A stretch of DNA of 64,000 nucleotides from Lumbricus terrestris (Eukaryota > Annelida > Clitellata > Crassiclitellata > Lumbricidae). Below the pieces are notes generated by a model. The model saw nothing but the letters and a program-made list of their open reading frames with translations. It did not search any database and was not told the DNA's origin. The first letter of the stretch is position 1. Every line of letters starts with the position of its first letter. Positions 31,375-42,813 of the stretch are shown in pieces. The stretch spans positions 40,277,553-40,341,552 of the forward strand of contig OX457050.1 of NCBI GenBank assembly GCA_949752735.1, written 5' to 3'. Position numbers and translations under genes: made by a program.

Positions 31375-32080
31375 TAGCTGTTCCGCCTCTCTGATCCTAT
31401 GGTAGGCTAACGGACTACCCTTACGGACAACCCTTAATTTTGTCTCAAGTCACTCAACGCAGCGCTCGTGAATAAACTGGTGCCCAGCACTTGGCTTCAA
31501 GTGGCGCTTTAGAAATTGGGTGATTACGATTTGGGACTTCGACCTGACTAACTCTTTTACCAGCAGTGAGGTTTCAAAAATAAACCCAGATTCCCTTCCG
31601 AAAAAAAGCCAGAAAAACCCAGACTATTCAAAATTATATTAAGCTATTTTAGACTCCTTTGATCAAATTAAGTTTGGTTTTCGCTTGTTCGCAAGGGGGT
31701 AAATAAAATGTTCGTCAAATAGTAAAAAAATGTAATTACAAATTTGAAAATAATTATCAATTGGTGGGTCGAGCCTACCAGAATTGTAAGCGTATAATAC
31801 ACGTGTCTCAAGTTTACGAAGTCTTAAAGTTGTCCAGTCAAATCTTCTTAATACGTCAACAATCCAACGTTTTGACCACTTAGAACATTAGGCTAATACT
31901 TTGCAATCATAGGCGCAATCACCCTGTGGCACCCACGGGACGCGTAGGCCTACCCCCAACTTTTGAGTGGTCCCCTAGCTTTATTATTATGGTCCCCCAA
32001 CTTTTAGGACGTGATTCATTATGCCCCCCAACTTTTAGGACGTGATTGCACCCATGTTTGCAACAAATAATAAATTATAT
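31375..32080. repeat. Dispersed retroposon-tail repeat and small tandem repeat
   Basis: 31380-31560 is another copy of the family at 4760-5170 (AACGCAGCGCTCGTGAATAA ... GTGGCGCTTTAGAAATT...GATTACGA). 31960-32055 has two to three copies of CCCCCAACTTTTAGGACGTG. The rest is AT-rich without a gene. Confidence 0.5.
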
Positions 32081-32089
32081 AGTACAGGT

Positions 32090-32560
32090 GAGGATTTGTA
32101 AGTCGAGAAATAGCCTAAGTTTGTTCATGAGGCCCTCAAGGCGGGTTTCGAAGTAGGCCTGCCATTGCACACGAAGATGGAATCGTCTTTGGGGACTTCA
32201 CCCTGACTATTTATTTTGCTAGATTTGTATTTTTTGCATTTAGGCTATAGCGCCCACTGAGCTTTTGTGTCAGAAGAGACGGAAGGGATTTTTATTAAAA
32301 TTTTGGTTATGTCAATGAATAGATAGCCTTCCAGCCGTTTGCACGTGGTTTCTTCCGACAAATTAATAAAATGACACTGAAACCTCTTTATTAAAACGAC
32401 TGTGTAAAATAATACCGTCAGTTTCAAATTTTAATTTCGAATCCAAACTATTCAGTAGATGGCGGAACAATACTTCTCAACCCAGTTTCTATTACCTATA
32501 AGTATTCATCTGCATTCGCCCGCCATCTTGTACGAATGGAAGAATGATAAAAGTTACTGG
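32090..32560 (+). repeat. Inverted partner of the repeat at 4200-4720
   Basis: The same sequence as 4200-4720 in the opposite orientation, but without the zinc-finger fragment: the two sides flanking that insert are adjacent here near 32405. The copies are about 80-90% alike by eye. Confidence 0.65.
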
Positions 32561-32621
32561 TCAGCTATTAATTTATATGTTTGTGCATTCAACTGTCCGC
32601 TGATACTTTACAATACAAAGC

Positions 32622-34508
32622 GGTAAAACTGTATTTTAGCGTATTTTATTCGAAACCGCTCAGCTAAAAATAAATAGCGTATTTTATTGTTTGGGAACGT
32701 TTTCGAACTTTCGCAGGTATTTTCATCAATCCGACTTCTACCTTGGCATGTATCACTTTTGTCAATCCAGCTTAGGTTGCAGCAACAATTTTTTTCATCA
32801 ATCCTGATTCTACTTAAATAACAATTGGTTATCCTCCAGTTTAGGTGCTTTTATTATTTTGCACTGTTATACGGGATAGTTATCAGCAATAGTTTGAAGG
32901 AAGACATTGAAAATGTTTTCCCCTTTGAACTACAAAATAAAGCTGAAATAGAAGCTGGATTAATGAAAAACGCATGAGTAATAGAAGCTGGATTAATGTT
33001 TTAACTGATCTGAAACAGAAGCTGGATGAATGATAAAACTCTTAAGAAATGGAAGCTGGATGAAGGTTTTTATATATATGAAATAGAAGCTGGATGAATG
33101 ATAAAACTCCTAAGAAATGGAAGCTGGATGAAGGTTTCTATATTTTAAATAGAAGCTGGATGAATGATAAAAAGCTTTAAAAATGGAAGTTGGATGATGG
33201 AGATATTAGGTGAAATCGAAGCTGGATGAACGAAGAAGACGCTTAAAAAATAGAAGCAGAATAGAGGTGGGTAAAACTGTATTTTAGCGTATTTTATTAT
33301 CTCAAAATCGATATCATGTATTTTAGCGTATTTTATTATTTAGCGTATGTATTTACACATTTCGTTGATGAAATCGTTATAACGTGACAAACAGACAAAA
33401 TTGAGTGATATTGGAAGCTGGATTGATGAAAATTTATGGATGAAATAGAAGCTGAATTGATGAAAAACACTTGAGAAATGGAATGTGGATTAAGGTATCT
33501 AATGGCTGACGTAGCAGCTGGATGGACAAAAATAACGCTCGAGAAATGGAAACGGAATTGATGAAAAGATTGCTTGAGAAATAGAAGTTGGATTGATGAA
33601 AATTATTTCCCTTAAATAGAAGCGGGTTGCTGAAACGATACTTAATTAAATGAGAGCTTGATTGATGGGAAAGACTTGTTATTTAAATAGAATTTGGATT
33701 GATGAAAAAATAATTCTTGCTGCAACAGAAGCTGGATTAACGAATGATACATTCCAAGGTAGAACTTGGATTGATGAAAATACCTGCGGAAGTTCGAAAG
33801 CGCATCCAAATAATAAAATACGCTATTTGTTTTGAGCTAACCTGTCTTGAATAAAATACGCTAAAATACAGTTTTACCTAGAGGTGTTTTTATACCTGAC
33901 ACAGAAGCTGGATTGACGAAAATAATACATTAACACTGGAAGCATGATGAAGGTGTGTTATTGCTTAAATAGAACCTGGATTGACGAAAATAACGCGGGA
34001 GAAATAGAGGCTGGATAAATGAAAAACATATTCTCGCGCCAAAACAGCGACCAGAGACTAGTGTTGAAGAAAGCAATGCAAAATAAAAAAAGCACCTAAA
34101 CTGTAGGATTACCTAACAATTATTTGTCATCAATCAAGCTCTCATTTAATTAAATATCTTTTCAGCAACCTAGCTTCTATTTACGGGAAATAATTTTCAT
34201 CAATCCAATTTCTATTTCTCAAGCAATCTTTTCATCAGTTCCGTTTGCAGCGTTATTCTTGTCCATCCAGCTGCCATTAGATACCTTAATCCACCTTCCA
34301 TTTCTCAAGGGTTTTCTCATCAATTCAGCTTCTATTTCACCAAGAATTTTTCACCAATCCAGCGTCCAATAATTATCACTCAATTTTGTCTGTTTGTAAA
34401 TTTTTTTCATCAACGAAATATGTAAATACACACGCTAAATAATAAAATACGCTAAAATACATGATATCAATTTTGAGATAATAAAATACGCTAAAATACA
34501 GTTTTACC
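32622..34508. mobile_element. 1.9-kb GGTAAAACTG element, TSD TACAAAGC, with nested copy
   Basis: 8-bp target duplications TACAAAGC lie at 32614-32621 and 34509-34516. The ends are inverted over GGTAAAACTGTATTTTAGCG. It is a full relative of 5334-9856: the same TTCGAAACCGCTCAGC block inside the left end, and ACACACGCTAAATAATAAAA near the right. The interior is GAAGCTGGAT minisatellite in mixed orientation. A 609-bp member of the same family is inserted at 33270-33878. Confidence 0.93.
33270..33878. mobile_element. 609-bp GGTAAAACTG element, TSD TAGAGGTG, nested in a sibling
   Basis: 8-bp target duplications TAGAGGTG lie at 33262-33269 and 33879-33886. The ends are inverted over GGTAAAACTGTATTTTAGCG. 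The interior has forward minisatellite units and the ATCGATATCATG(T)ATTTTAGCG block also seen at 9800 and 34460. One family member is inserted into another. Confidence 0.93.
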
Positions 34509-34538
34509 TACAAAGCTGCTGCTAACTGAACAGTTCGA

Positions 34539-35003
34539 GGTGATGTTCCCTTTTTGCGTCCGAAATTATTTCAAGGTAGAATCCAATATTATAATCTTCG
34601 GGTTTTCAGGTTCTCGTCGTTTCTAAATAACGTGTTCACTTACGGATGTTTGCAGAAGCTTACTTAAATGGAAGCTGGATTGTGATCAAAATATGTATGC
34701 CAAATGGAAGCTGGATAGATTAAAGTATTCATGCCAAGTTGGAGCTGGATTGATGAAAATATTCTTGATTAAATTACAGCTGGGTTGATGAAAATGTGCT
34801 TGCTTAAATTGGAGCATGATTCATATAATAATGGTTATCTAAATAGAAGTTGGATAGCAAATACTGAATGAGGCGATTGACATTAATAATTTCGGACGCT
34901 AAAGTGAAACCATCAGTTAAACCCAGAGTATAATTATAATATTGGTTGCTACCATTGAAACCATTGAAATAATTTCGGACGCTAATTTTAAGGGAACAAT
35001 ACC
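34539..35003. mobile_element. 465-bp element, TSD CAGTTCGA
   Basis: 8-bp target duplications CAGTTCGA lie at 34531-34538 and 35004-35011. The inverted ends begin GGTGATGTTCCC and GGTATTGTTCCC and then share GCGTCCGAAATTATTTC, the same subterminal motif type as the elements at 17893 and 36936. The interior 34640-34860 is forward minisatellite. It lies only 22 bp beyond the previous element's target duplication. Confidence 0.88.
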
Positions 35004-35011
35004 CAGTTCGA

Positions 35012-35216
35012 AATATATGTTTAAGTCTTTCTTAGGAAATCACAGTTGAAAGACCTTCACGATGTTATCAGTCGACCACTTATAACCTTTCAGTAAGGCA
35101 ATCATTTTGCGGGTTAATTCGACAGTTTAAGCCAGATTGTGGCGACATTAAATGAAGACAACATTTCTGTAGAGCGCCTCTCAAGGATAACTACTCTGAG
35201 GGTGTAGTAGGACATT
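35012..35216. other. No gene seen
   Basis: Short spacer between elements. It includes a retroposon-tail trace (GAGCGCCTCTCAAGG, about 35173). Confidence 0.4.
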
Positions 35217-35600
35217 ACCCCCGGACAAACCGCCCCCCCCCCCGGACAAATCCATTGTCCCGGACAAAATTCACTAGGCTAGGTGTTTAAGCAATGGAAG
35301 CTAGATCAATGTGTTTTTAGATCCGAAATAGAAGCAGGATGCATGTTGAAATACATGAATGAAAATCATCAATCCAGCTTCCAATTAGGCTAGAAAACCA
35401 TGAAAGTCTTTTCAGAAATCCAGCTTCTATTTCATAAATGAAGAGTCTTCATCCACCTTCTATTTCTCAAGCGCTCTCTCATTAATCCGGCTTCTATTTC
35501 GGTGGAGGAGTTGTCGCTGGAACAGTTGTCTGGGGACCAGTTGTCGTGACACCCTTGGAGATATGTCCTAGCCTAGTTGTCGTGGAACCATCTCCGGGTA
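35217..35600. mobile_element. Mosaic element: GGACAA-type left end, CGACAAC-type right end
   Basis: The left end has GGACATTACCCCCGGACAA-type 15-mers (35210-35275). The right end has GTTGTC..GGGACCAGTTGTCGTGACACCC (about 35508-35553), the end of the CGACAAC family. Forward then reverse GAAGCTGGAT minisatellite lies between. I find no matching target duplication. A short relative of the right end follows at about 35575-35600. Confidence 0.55.
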
Positions 35601-35683
35601 TATATGGACATAAATTGCGTATAAGTGGCAATCGTCCGAAAGGCGGCCCTATGCTCAAATCACATCCGTTGGTCATACACGAG

Positions 35684-36478
35684 CATAGGCGTAGGAGACG
35701 GGGGTCCAGGGGGGGCAAATGCCCCCCCAAATTTCGGCCAAGTCTGTTTTTTCGGGCAAGTAGACCCGGGAAAATATTAACCAAACTTCTTGAAGTTCAA
35801 CGTTCATTAGTATACCACATTATCTCCCAGTTCCATCTTGCCCGAATCGAGTTAGATATTAGCTCACAACAATCATGGTGAGCAGAAATTCCCGAAAAAG
35901 TTCTGAATTTACGGTAGCATTTTATAAATAAGCTGCATAGCCTACATGCAGTGATTTAGGCCTACAGCCTACTAAAAACTGGATAAAAAGCTCGACGCTT
36001 ATTCTTGAACATTGTATTTGAGAAAGGAGTTGATACCAAATAATACAATAGCAGTCACTATTTAAGAGCAAAATGATCATCTCAATTTGTCTTCAGTTAT
36101 AATTATAATAATTATATAGGTATTTAATTTTTTTTATCAGCAATCAGCCAACAATTTAAACATTTCTTTCAGCACCTTTGCTTGTGATCGATATGCTATG
36201 ACTGTACGCATGTACACTGTACAGGGCTTGTCTATGTCGGAGAGTGCATCAAAAAGCAAAATACCTATTGCAAAAAGGGCCCCAACCTTAATGGGCGCCC
36301 ATGGGCCCCACCACCCTAAATCCGGCCCTGATGTGCTTTATGCTGTTTCTAGCACTGTAGTGACTGGGCTACTTCCAACGCAATTGCATACTCTACAATA
36401 AAGCACCACTTGAAAGTCACAATATTGGTCCCTTTGGCACGGCTAGACCTCCTCTGGACCCCGCCTCGTACGCCTATG
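35684..36478. mobile_element. Inverted-repeat element CATAGGCGTA(G/C)GAG
   Basis: The left end CATAGGCGTAGGAGACGGGG and the inward right end CATAGGCGTACGAGGCGGGG form an inverted repeat about 30 bp long, continuing GTCCAG.GG. No target duplication is evident, so the ends may be misplaced or eroded. Inside, ACCCTAAATCCGGCCCTG (about 36319) looks like a hAT end, suggesting another nested remnant. TAGGCCTA is near 35958. No coding sequence. Confidence 0.55.
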
Positions 36479-36479
36479 G

Positions 36480-36790
36480 CTGCGCATGGCTTTCGAGTGG
36501 TGCTCTAGAAATGTCAAGATTACAACAATAATTAGACCTACGAAAATGTTGAACCTGATATTCAGTAGATGGCAGAATAATCTGTAGCCCGCTTCCTTTA
36601 GGGTAAGAACACGCAACACATCTAATATCGCTCGCCATTTTGTATGGATGAACGTTAACGTCAGACATGCGTTTAATTAGACTTTATTATACGACAACTG
36701 GCTAGTCTTAGAGTTTTTGTCGATAGGTCGCCGCGCTCTAATTTAATTGCATTCGTTGTCAACCATATTGTTTGGAGTACGGGCATCCAG
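36480..36790. repeat. Dispersed repeat copy
   Basis: GGCTTTCGAGTGGTGCTCTAG...GATTAC and CAGTAGATGGCAGAAT...ATCGCTCGCCATTTTGTATGG are parts of the dispersed families at 5100-5300 and 17585-17700. Non-coding. Confidence 0.5.
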
Positions 36791-36935
36791 TGTGCGTGTT
36801 TACCTTTTAGCGGAATAAATTATTTGCCAATGCATGGGGTTTAGCGCTGATGGTAATGTATCGCTTTAACGGAATTAATTATTTTATTTTTCTCATTTGG
36901 GAAAACGGAATAGCGGAATAAATTATACGAAATTT

Positions 36936-38446
36936 GGTAAACGTGTAGTTTAGCGTCGTAAGTTATTTTCACGCTTTTAATAACACAAAAATCGCCGCAA
37001 ATTAATTCTAATAGCGTAGATTTCACCAACTGATGTAACAGCAGACTTAAAATTTGGTAAGGACAAGAGTATTGACAGAAAATGTGCTTTTAAAATGTCA
37101 CATTTCCCATGCGAAATCGAGGTTCGAATCGCCATTGAAACACAACATTTGCCCGGAAGTTGGGGTATACGCGCACAAACCGGTTCCACGACAACTGGTC
37201 TACCGACAACTCGTCTACCGACAACTCGTCTCCGGACAATTGGTTTAACGACAACTGGTCTACAGACGAATAGTATTGATGAAATAGAAGCTGGATTTAT
37301 GAAAATGGTTTCTTAGCTTAAATGGAAGCTGGATCGATGATGTTATTCATGTATTTCGACATGCATCCAGCTTCTTCTTCAGATTTAAAAATACCTTCAT
37401 CCAGCTTCTATTTCTCAGCCGTTATTTTCGTCAATCCAGCTTCTATTTCAAATATAAAAATGCCCTTATCCAGCTTCCATTACTTAAGCGTTTTTCATCA
37501 ATCCAGCTTCTATTTCAGATCAAGAAATACTTTCATCCAGCTTCTATTTCAGATCAAGAAATACTTTCATCCAGCTTTTGTTTCTCATACGCTATTTTCG
37601 TCAATCCAGCTTCTATTTCACCTGTAAAAAGAGCCATCATCCAAATTTCACTTCTCTTGCGTTTTTTCATCAATCCAACCTCCATTTCACCTGTAAAAAC
37701 TTTCATCCAGCTTCCATTTCTTAAGCGCTGGATCAGTTGTCTGTAGACCAGTTGTCGTAGACGAATTGTCCGGAGACCACTTGTCGTTAGACGAGTTGTC
37801 GGTAGACGAGTTGTCGTGACCCCGCACAAACCATCGACGTATATTGGTCCATGCGACTATAAATAACGTGTACGTCAATACTTCGGTCCTAACTTCAAAA
37901 TGAGAAATGGAAGCTGGATGAAGTTATTTCTAGATCTGAAATAGAAGCTGGGTTGACGAAAATAACGGGCGAAAAATAGAAGCTGGGTTAATAAAAATAT
38001 TCTAGCTTAAATTGGAGCTGGATTGATGAAGAATCATAATTGAAACAGAAGTTGGATTCATAAAACAGCTGATGCAATTGAAAAAGCTGGACTTTTATGG
38101 AAATTGAAGTTGGATGAAGGGTCTCTATAAGTGAAATGGAAGCTGGATGAAGGTTAGAGAAATGAAAGCTGGATGAATGTTACTTACTTATTTATTTTTG
38201 CCTGCTATCTTATTGCACACTTGCCTCACGCAACTTCCGGAAAGGGTCATAATTGAATAACAACTTCGATCGGTGGTTTGTTTTGACAAAATATTACAAT
38301 TTTTCAATCGATTTCTTTCTTTTAACAAATTCTAAGTATAATAATACATCAGTTAGGCAATAGCACGTTGGCAGAAATATTTTAAGGCGCTTTTTGTGCC
38401 ATTATAAGTGTGAAAATAATTTACGACGCTAAAATACACGTTTACC
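36936..38446. mobile_element. 1.5-kb GGTAAACGTG element, TSD CGAAATTT, with nested foldback
   Basis: 8-bp target duplications CGAAATTT lie at 36928-36935 and 38447-38454. The ends are inverted over GGTAAACGTGTA(G/T)TTTAGCG, then TCGTAA(G/A)TTATTTTCAC. It holds the foldback element 37182-37824 and forward minisatellite at 37895-38190. The flanks (about 36795-36930 and 38755-38880) share TTAACGGAATTAATTATTT in inverted orientation, so it may itself lie in an older, eroded inverted-repeat element. Confidence 0.92.
37182..37824. mobile_element. 643-bp TU-like foldback element, TSD CACAAACC
   Basis: 8-bp target duplications CACAAACC lie at 37174-37181 and 37825-37832. The arms are tandem 15-mers CGACAACTCGTCTAC, CGACAACTGGTCTAC and GGACAATTGGTTTAA, inverted on the right. 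The interior is minisatellite: a short forward start at 37270, then reverse to 37730. It is very close in sequence to the copy at 44336-44861, including the CAGACGAATAGTATTGATGA junction, so the two are recent siblings. Confidence 0.93.
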
Positions 38447-38454
38447 CGAAATTT

Positions 38455-39330
38455 TTTGGCAGTCACATCATCATTATATTTCAAAATTCTGGCTTCTACT
38501 TTAGCATAAATCATTTTCATCAATCAGGTTACCATTTAGTCAAGATTCCATTGACCAATCCAGCTTCTATTTCAATAATAACAGTTTTTATCAATTCAAT
38601 TTCTATTTAAATAACAATTATTTTTGATCAATCCAGTTCTAATTTCAGCAATAATGTTTTCGCAAATTCCACTTCTATTGCGTGAAAAATTATTTCATCA
38701 ATCCGACTTCTATTTAGCAAGAATTCTGTTCGTCAATCCAACTTGCATGCCATCATCGCTATATCCCATGCAATGGCGAATAAATAATTCCGCTAAAACG
38801 ATAGTGGACAAAAGGCAAATAATTAATTCCGTTAAACTGATAGATTATCGCGCTGATTATACAAAGTCAGATTGGCCAAAAAAGAGTTCCTCCCGAAGAG
38901 AGATCAGATTAATGAAAATAATTGTTGCTTCAATAGAAGTGGGATTTATGACATCATTAATGCAGATAGTGGAGCTGGATTGAAATGAATTCATGCCTAA
39001 TTGGTTACCTGATTGATTTGGATGACTCGTGCGAAAGCAGAGGACGGAGTGGTAAAATTTGTTTATAATAGTGCGCCAGAAATTCGATTCATCAGTCCAG
39101 CTTGTACATTATATAGCAAAAATTGTTTTAATCAATACTACTTCTATTTAAATAACCATTATTTTTCATCAATTTATCTCCAATTTACGTAGCAACATTT
39201 TTCTCAATCCATCTTTTATTTACACAAAAACAGTTTCATCGATGCAGCTCCAATTGAAGGAATGTTATTTTCATCAATCCAGTTTCCATTTAAGTAAGAA
39301 GATTTTGTATCAATCGGACTTCTGTTTAGC
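38455..39330. repeat. Decayed minisatellite field
   Basis: Reverse units (TCAATCCAGCTTCTATTTC and variants) at 38470-38730 and 39080-39330, with a short forward group near 38900-38990. Units are more divergent than elsewhere. The inverted TTAACGGAATTAATTATTTG block (about 38820-38850) pairs with 36860-36890. No coding sequence. Confidence 0.6.
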
Positions 39331-40774
39331 GAGAATTATTTTCATCATTCCTACTTGTGTATGGCCAATAGATGTATTTTGAACTTCAATTATGTAAAAA
39401 ATGTATTTTGCTCCAATGGATGCTGGACTAATACAGGAGAAGTTTGATTTATACAAATATTACCATAATGATGCACCAGTTTGTCAAATTCAGATAATCC
39501 CTTTGACCAACAATCCGTTGACGAACAATCCGTTGATAATACCCATATTATGTAGAATTACAACATTTTCAAGCGTTGAGGTTTTCCCTTGGTTTTCCTT
39601 ATGGCTGTTGTCCTGGAAAATAGGACACAGAGCCTCTGATGTGCAACTGCTCACTATATCATCTGCCGTCCCTCTGTGCCATGCATGAGTAAAGTGGATA
39701 TGCAAGACTGCAAGTATTCCCATAGCAACGGTAATGATCCAGAAGGACGGACGATGTGGCAACACATAGGCATTACTATTAAACGGCAGAATAAGTCCAT
39801 AATTCGAATTCGAGGCAGCCTTCACAGGCTTTCTGTGCAGGTTTCAGCTTTCCGTTTTAAAGCATGTCTTCTATTTAAATATTTTAGCATCATGTTTGTC
39901 AAGTTTTAGCTGTGCTACTTTTGAAAATTAAAGGTGCCGTTAAGATATGGAATTGCACAAGATCTGTCATTCCTGCTTCTGAGTACAGATACCTGAGGAT
40001 CCAGTCAGTTACGCTAACGATTTGCTTGTGCTGATATATCTGATTAAAAATAAATAAATAACTCTTGAAACATTGATCTTCCAACTATTGCTTGTTGGTC
40101 AGTTGGCTGTGAATTAGCAGCAAATGTCATTCTTATGTCATGAGCAGCAATGAAATTATGTTTTATATCTTGAAACATGTTTAATTTTGAGGTTTACTGT
40201 TATTTGTAGCAAGCATGAAGATAACGAACAACATTCTTTTAACAATTAAAAATTCAGCTGTAGGACGAGGTCTACATAACCCAAATCTGCACCAAGAACA
40301 TTACTGATTTTCTATCTGTATACAACGTTTCCTATGATCTACTACTTCACCCACTTAAGCATAGTTTTGATTGCCTAAGGATTTCCTTATGGTTCTTATT
40401 CTATGAATCTCAAATGAAAATATTTAGGAACTCACAACCAGGCTGTTGAGCTAATTACAATTGGATGAACATTCTTCACGGGCAATTCCTTTGAATTGCA
40501 TACCGGAATTGATGCTCAATAGCTTTTCGAATATCAACTCTGTCTCCAATCAGGTGATTGGAGAAATAATCTACAGCAGAGACACGGATGACAATTATTT
40601 CAGAAACTCAAGGTGATCATGTGACTGTTCATTAAAACACACAGACTTAAGAAAAGCAGTGAAAATACCAACCATATTGTACAGGAGACAGGAAATACAT
40701 GTGCCAAATATATAATTTAATCAGTGTAGAATCTAGCAAAGCTCACGAGAACTCATCCTATACAGGAGCCAGCC
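39331..40774. other. Upstream region of ZNF-D, no confirmed gene
   Basis: A 111-codon minus-strand frame (39490-39825) includes a hydrophobic stretch (FWIITVAMGILAVLHIHF) but no recognisable domain or splice support. I do not call it. The rest is AT-rich and should hold the ZNF-D promoter and 5' untranslated region. Confidence 0.35.
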
Positions 40775-42424
40775 ATGTCGGAGAAACAGTACGTGTGCGA
40801 TTTATGTAAGAAATCATTTGCTAATCAGTCTTCTCTGACAATTCACATGAGAACCCATACTGGAGAGAAACCATACAGGTGCCAGATGTGTCAGAAGTCA
40901 TTTGCTCAAAATGGCGCTGCACAAGCGCACATGAGAACTCATACTGGAGAGAAACCATACACCTGCAAGTTATGTCAAAAATCGTTTACTGTGAGTAGTA
41001 CTCTAAAAACGCACTTGAGATCTCATTCTGGGGAGAAACGATGCAGGTGTCATTTATGCCAGAAATCATTTGTTAATGAGTCTTCTCTGAAAACTCATAT
41101 GAGATCCCATACTGGTGATAAACCGTATAAGTGTCAGATATGTGAACAGTCATTTGGTCAGGGTGGTTATATGAAAATACACATGAGAACTCATACGGGA
41201 GAGAAACCTTATATGTGTCAGCTATGTCAGAAAACGTTTCGTCAAGATTGCGGGCTGAGAACACACATGAGAACCCATACTGGTGAAAAACCATACAAAT
41301 GCCAAATGTGTAAAAAGTCGTTTACTACACGCAGTGAACTGAAAATGCACATGAGATCCCATACTGGCGAAAAACCATACTGTTGTCATATTTGTGAGAA
41401 ATCATTTGCTGCAAACAATAATCTGACCGTGCACATGAGAACTCATACTCGCGAAAAGCCATACACATGCCAATTGTGTCAGAAAACATTTGCCAATAAT
41501 AATAATCTGAAAATGCACACGAGAATACATACTGGAGAGAAACCATACAAGTGCCAGCTGTGCCCGATGCACTTTAGCGATAGTAGTACTCTTCACAGGC
41601 ACATGAGAACCCATACTGGCGAGAAACCACACATATGTCGTTTCTGTCAGAAATCATTTGCCAGAGGTACTAATATGAAAAGACACATGAGAACCCATAC
41701 TGGTGAAATGCCATACATGTGCAAAATCTGCCTAAAAACATTTGCACAAGGTAGTCAACTGAAGGTGCACATGAGAACACATACTAGAAAGAAACGACAC
41801 AAGTGTCAGTTGTGTAAGAAATCATTTACTGAAGCAGGTAGCTTGGTGGTACATATGAGAACACATACAGGTGAACCGCACAGAAGTCAGTTACCAGAAT
41901 GTCAGAAATCATTTACAACTGGCAGCAATCTAAAGATCCATATTAGAACTCATACTGGAGAGAAACCATACATATGCGATGTTTGTAATAAAGGATTCAC
42001 ACACATTGGAAATCTGAAGACACACAGAGGAAGTCATGCAACAGAGAAGCAGCTTACAATCAATGAACATCGGATCACGAGAAGTTCCTCAGCAAAGCAG
42101 TTTCAACTCCATGCACAGTCAAAGGTTCTGAAAATGGGAAGTGAAGTAACTGCCAACGTGTCTGAAAATTTCATTACATCTAGTAGTGCGGTTATTATCG
42201 ATGAACCAAATGAATGTTACTCCAAGAAAATATGTCCAGATTCTATTGGAATGGCAAACCTATCACCGGAGATTGGAGATGGAGAATGTCTGTTTGTAAG
42301 CAACGTCAGGTCTCCGTTTTTGTTAACATCTTTTGGATGTGGTATATGTGACAAATTGCTCAAAACAAAGAAAGCATTTGTCGAGCATTGTTCTGTTCAT
42401 CGATATTCGATATTCTTCACCTGA
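40775..42424 (+). CDS. C2H2 zinc-finger protein ZNF-D
   Basis: 549 codons; the ATG at 40775 is in good context (AGCCATGTCG) and the protein starts four residues before the first finger. Thirteen canonical fingers, one relic lacking its first Cys spacing ([11 protein letters not shown]) and a fifteenth good finger span about residues 5-425, joined by [11 protein letters not shown] linkers. A linker of about 95 residues follows. Then comes the C-terminal module GECLF and [10 protein letters not shown] with HCSVH (about 520-542), ending soon after. It is the most divergent paralogue in the window: different helix residues and a different linker. Likely a nuclear DNA-binding regulator. Confidence 0.87.
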   Translation: MSEKQYVCDLCKKSFANQSSLTIHMRTHTGEKPYRCQMCQKSFAQNGAAQAHMRTHTGEKPYTCKLCQKSFTVSSTLKTHLRSHSGEKRCRCHLCQKSFVNESSLKTHMRSHTGDKPYKCQICEQSFGQGGYMKIHMRTHTGEKPYMCQLCQKTFRQDCGLRTHMRTHTGEKPYKCQMCKKSFTTRSELKMHMRSHTGEKPYCCHICEKSFAANNNLTVHMRTHTREKPYTCQLCQKTFANNNNLKMHTRIHTGEKPYKCQLCPMHFSDSSTLHRHMRTHTGEKPHICRFCQKSFARGTNMKRHMRTHTGEMPYMCKICLKTFAQGSQLKVHMRTHTRKKRHKCQLCKKSFTEAGSLVVHMRTHTGEPHRSQLPECQKSFTTGSNLKIHIRTHTGEKPYICDVCNKGFTHIGNLKTHRGSHATEKQLTINEHRITRSSSAKQFQLHAQSKVLKMGSEVTANVSENFITSSSAVIIDEPNECYSKKICPDSIGMANLSPEIGDGECLFVSNVRSPFLLTSFGCGICDKLLKTKKAFVEHCSVHRYSIFFT

Positions 42425-42469
42425 TGACTTAATTTCAGACCTGTGAATTGTTTATGGTACTTGTTTTTT

Positions 42470-42813
42470 ATACGACCACCAAGACACCTAGAACTAACGT
42501 TGCAGCGTTATTATCTTTCATGAATCCAACTTCTAGTTTGCCGAGAATCCTTTTAATCGATCCAGCTTCTGTTTAGGCAAGAATTTGTTCAATAAATCCC
42601 GTTTCTATTTCGTCATCAAATATTTTTCATCAATTTTTTATTGAAAATTATTTTTCATCAATCCAGCTTCAATTTCAGCATAGTGACTGCAGCAACCCTA
42701 AAACTAATCCAAACCGACCCTCACGACGCCTAACCGACCCTCACGCGCTAAATCCCGCTTCTATTTCGTGAGAAAATATTTTTCATAGAATTTATCAATT
42801 TTGGTGGTCGTAT
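42470..42813. mobile_element. 344-bp element with ATACGACCACCAA ends
   Basis: The inverted ends ATACGACCACCAA lie between a T-run and an A-run; TA flanks are possible as a duplication. The interior carries reverse minisatellite units and matches the block at 10183-10780 in opposite orientation (AACTAACGTTGCAGCGTTAT..., and the TTAGGG-like CCGACCCTCACG stretch). It lies about 45 bp after the ZNF-D stop, so ZNF-D transcripts may include it. Confidence 0.65.

Noticed and set aside
39490..39825. 111-codon minus-strand frame with one hydrophobic stretch
   Set aside because: No family resemblance, splice or polyadenylation support; possible but not claimed.
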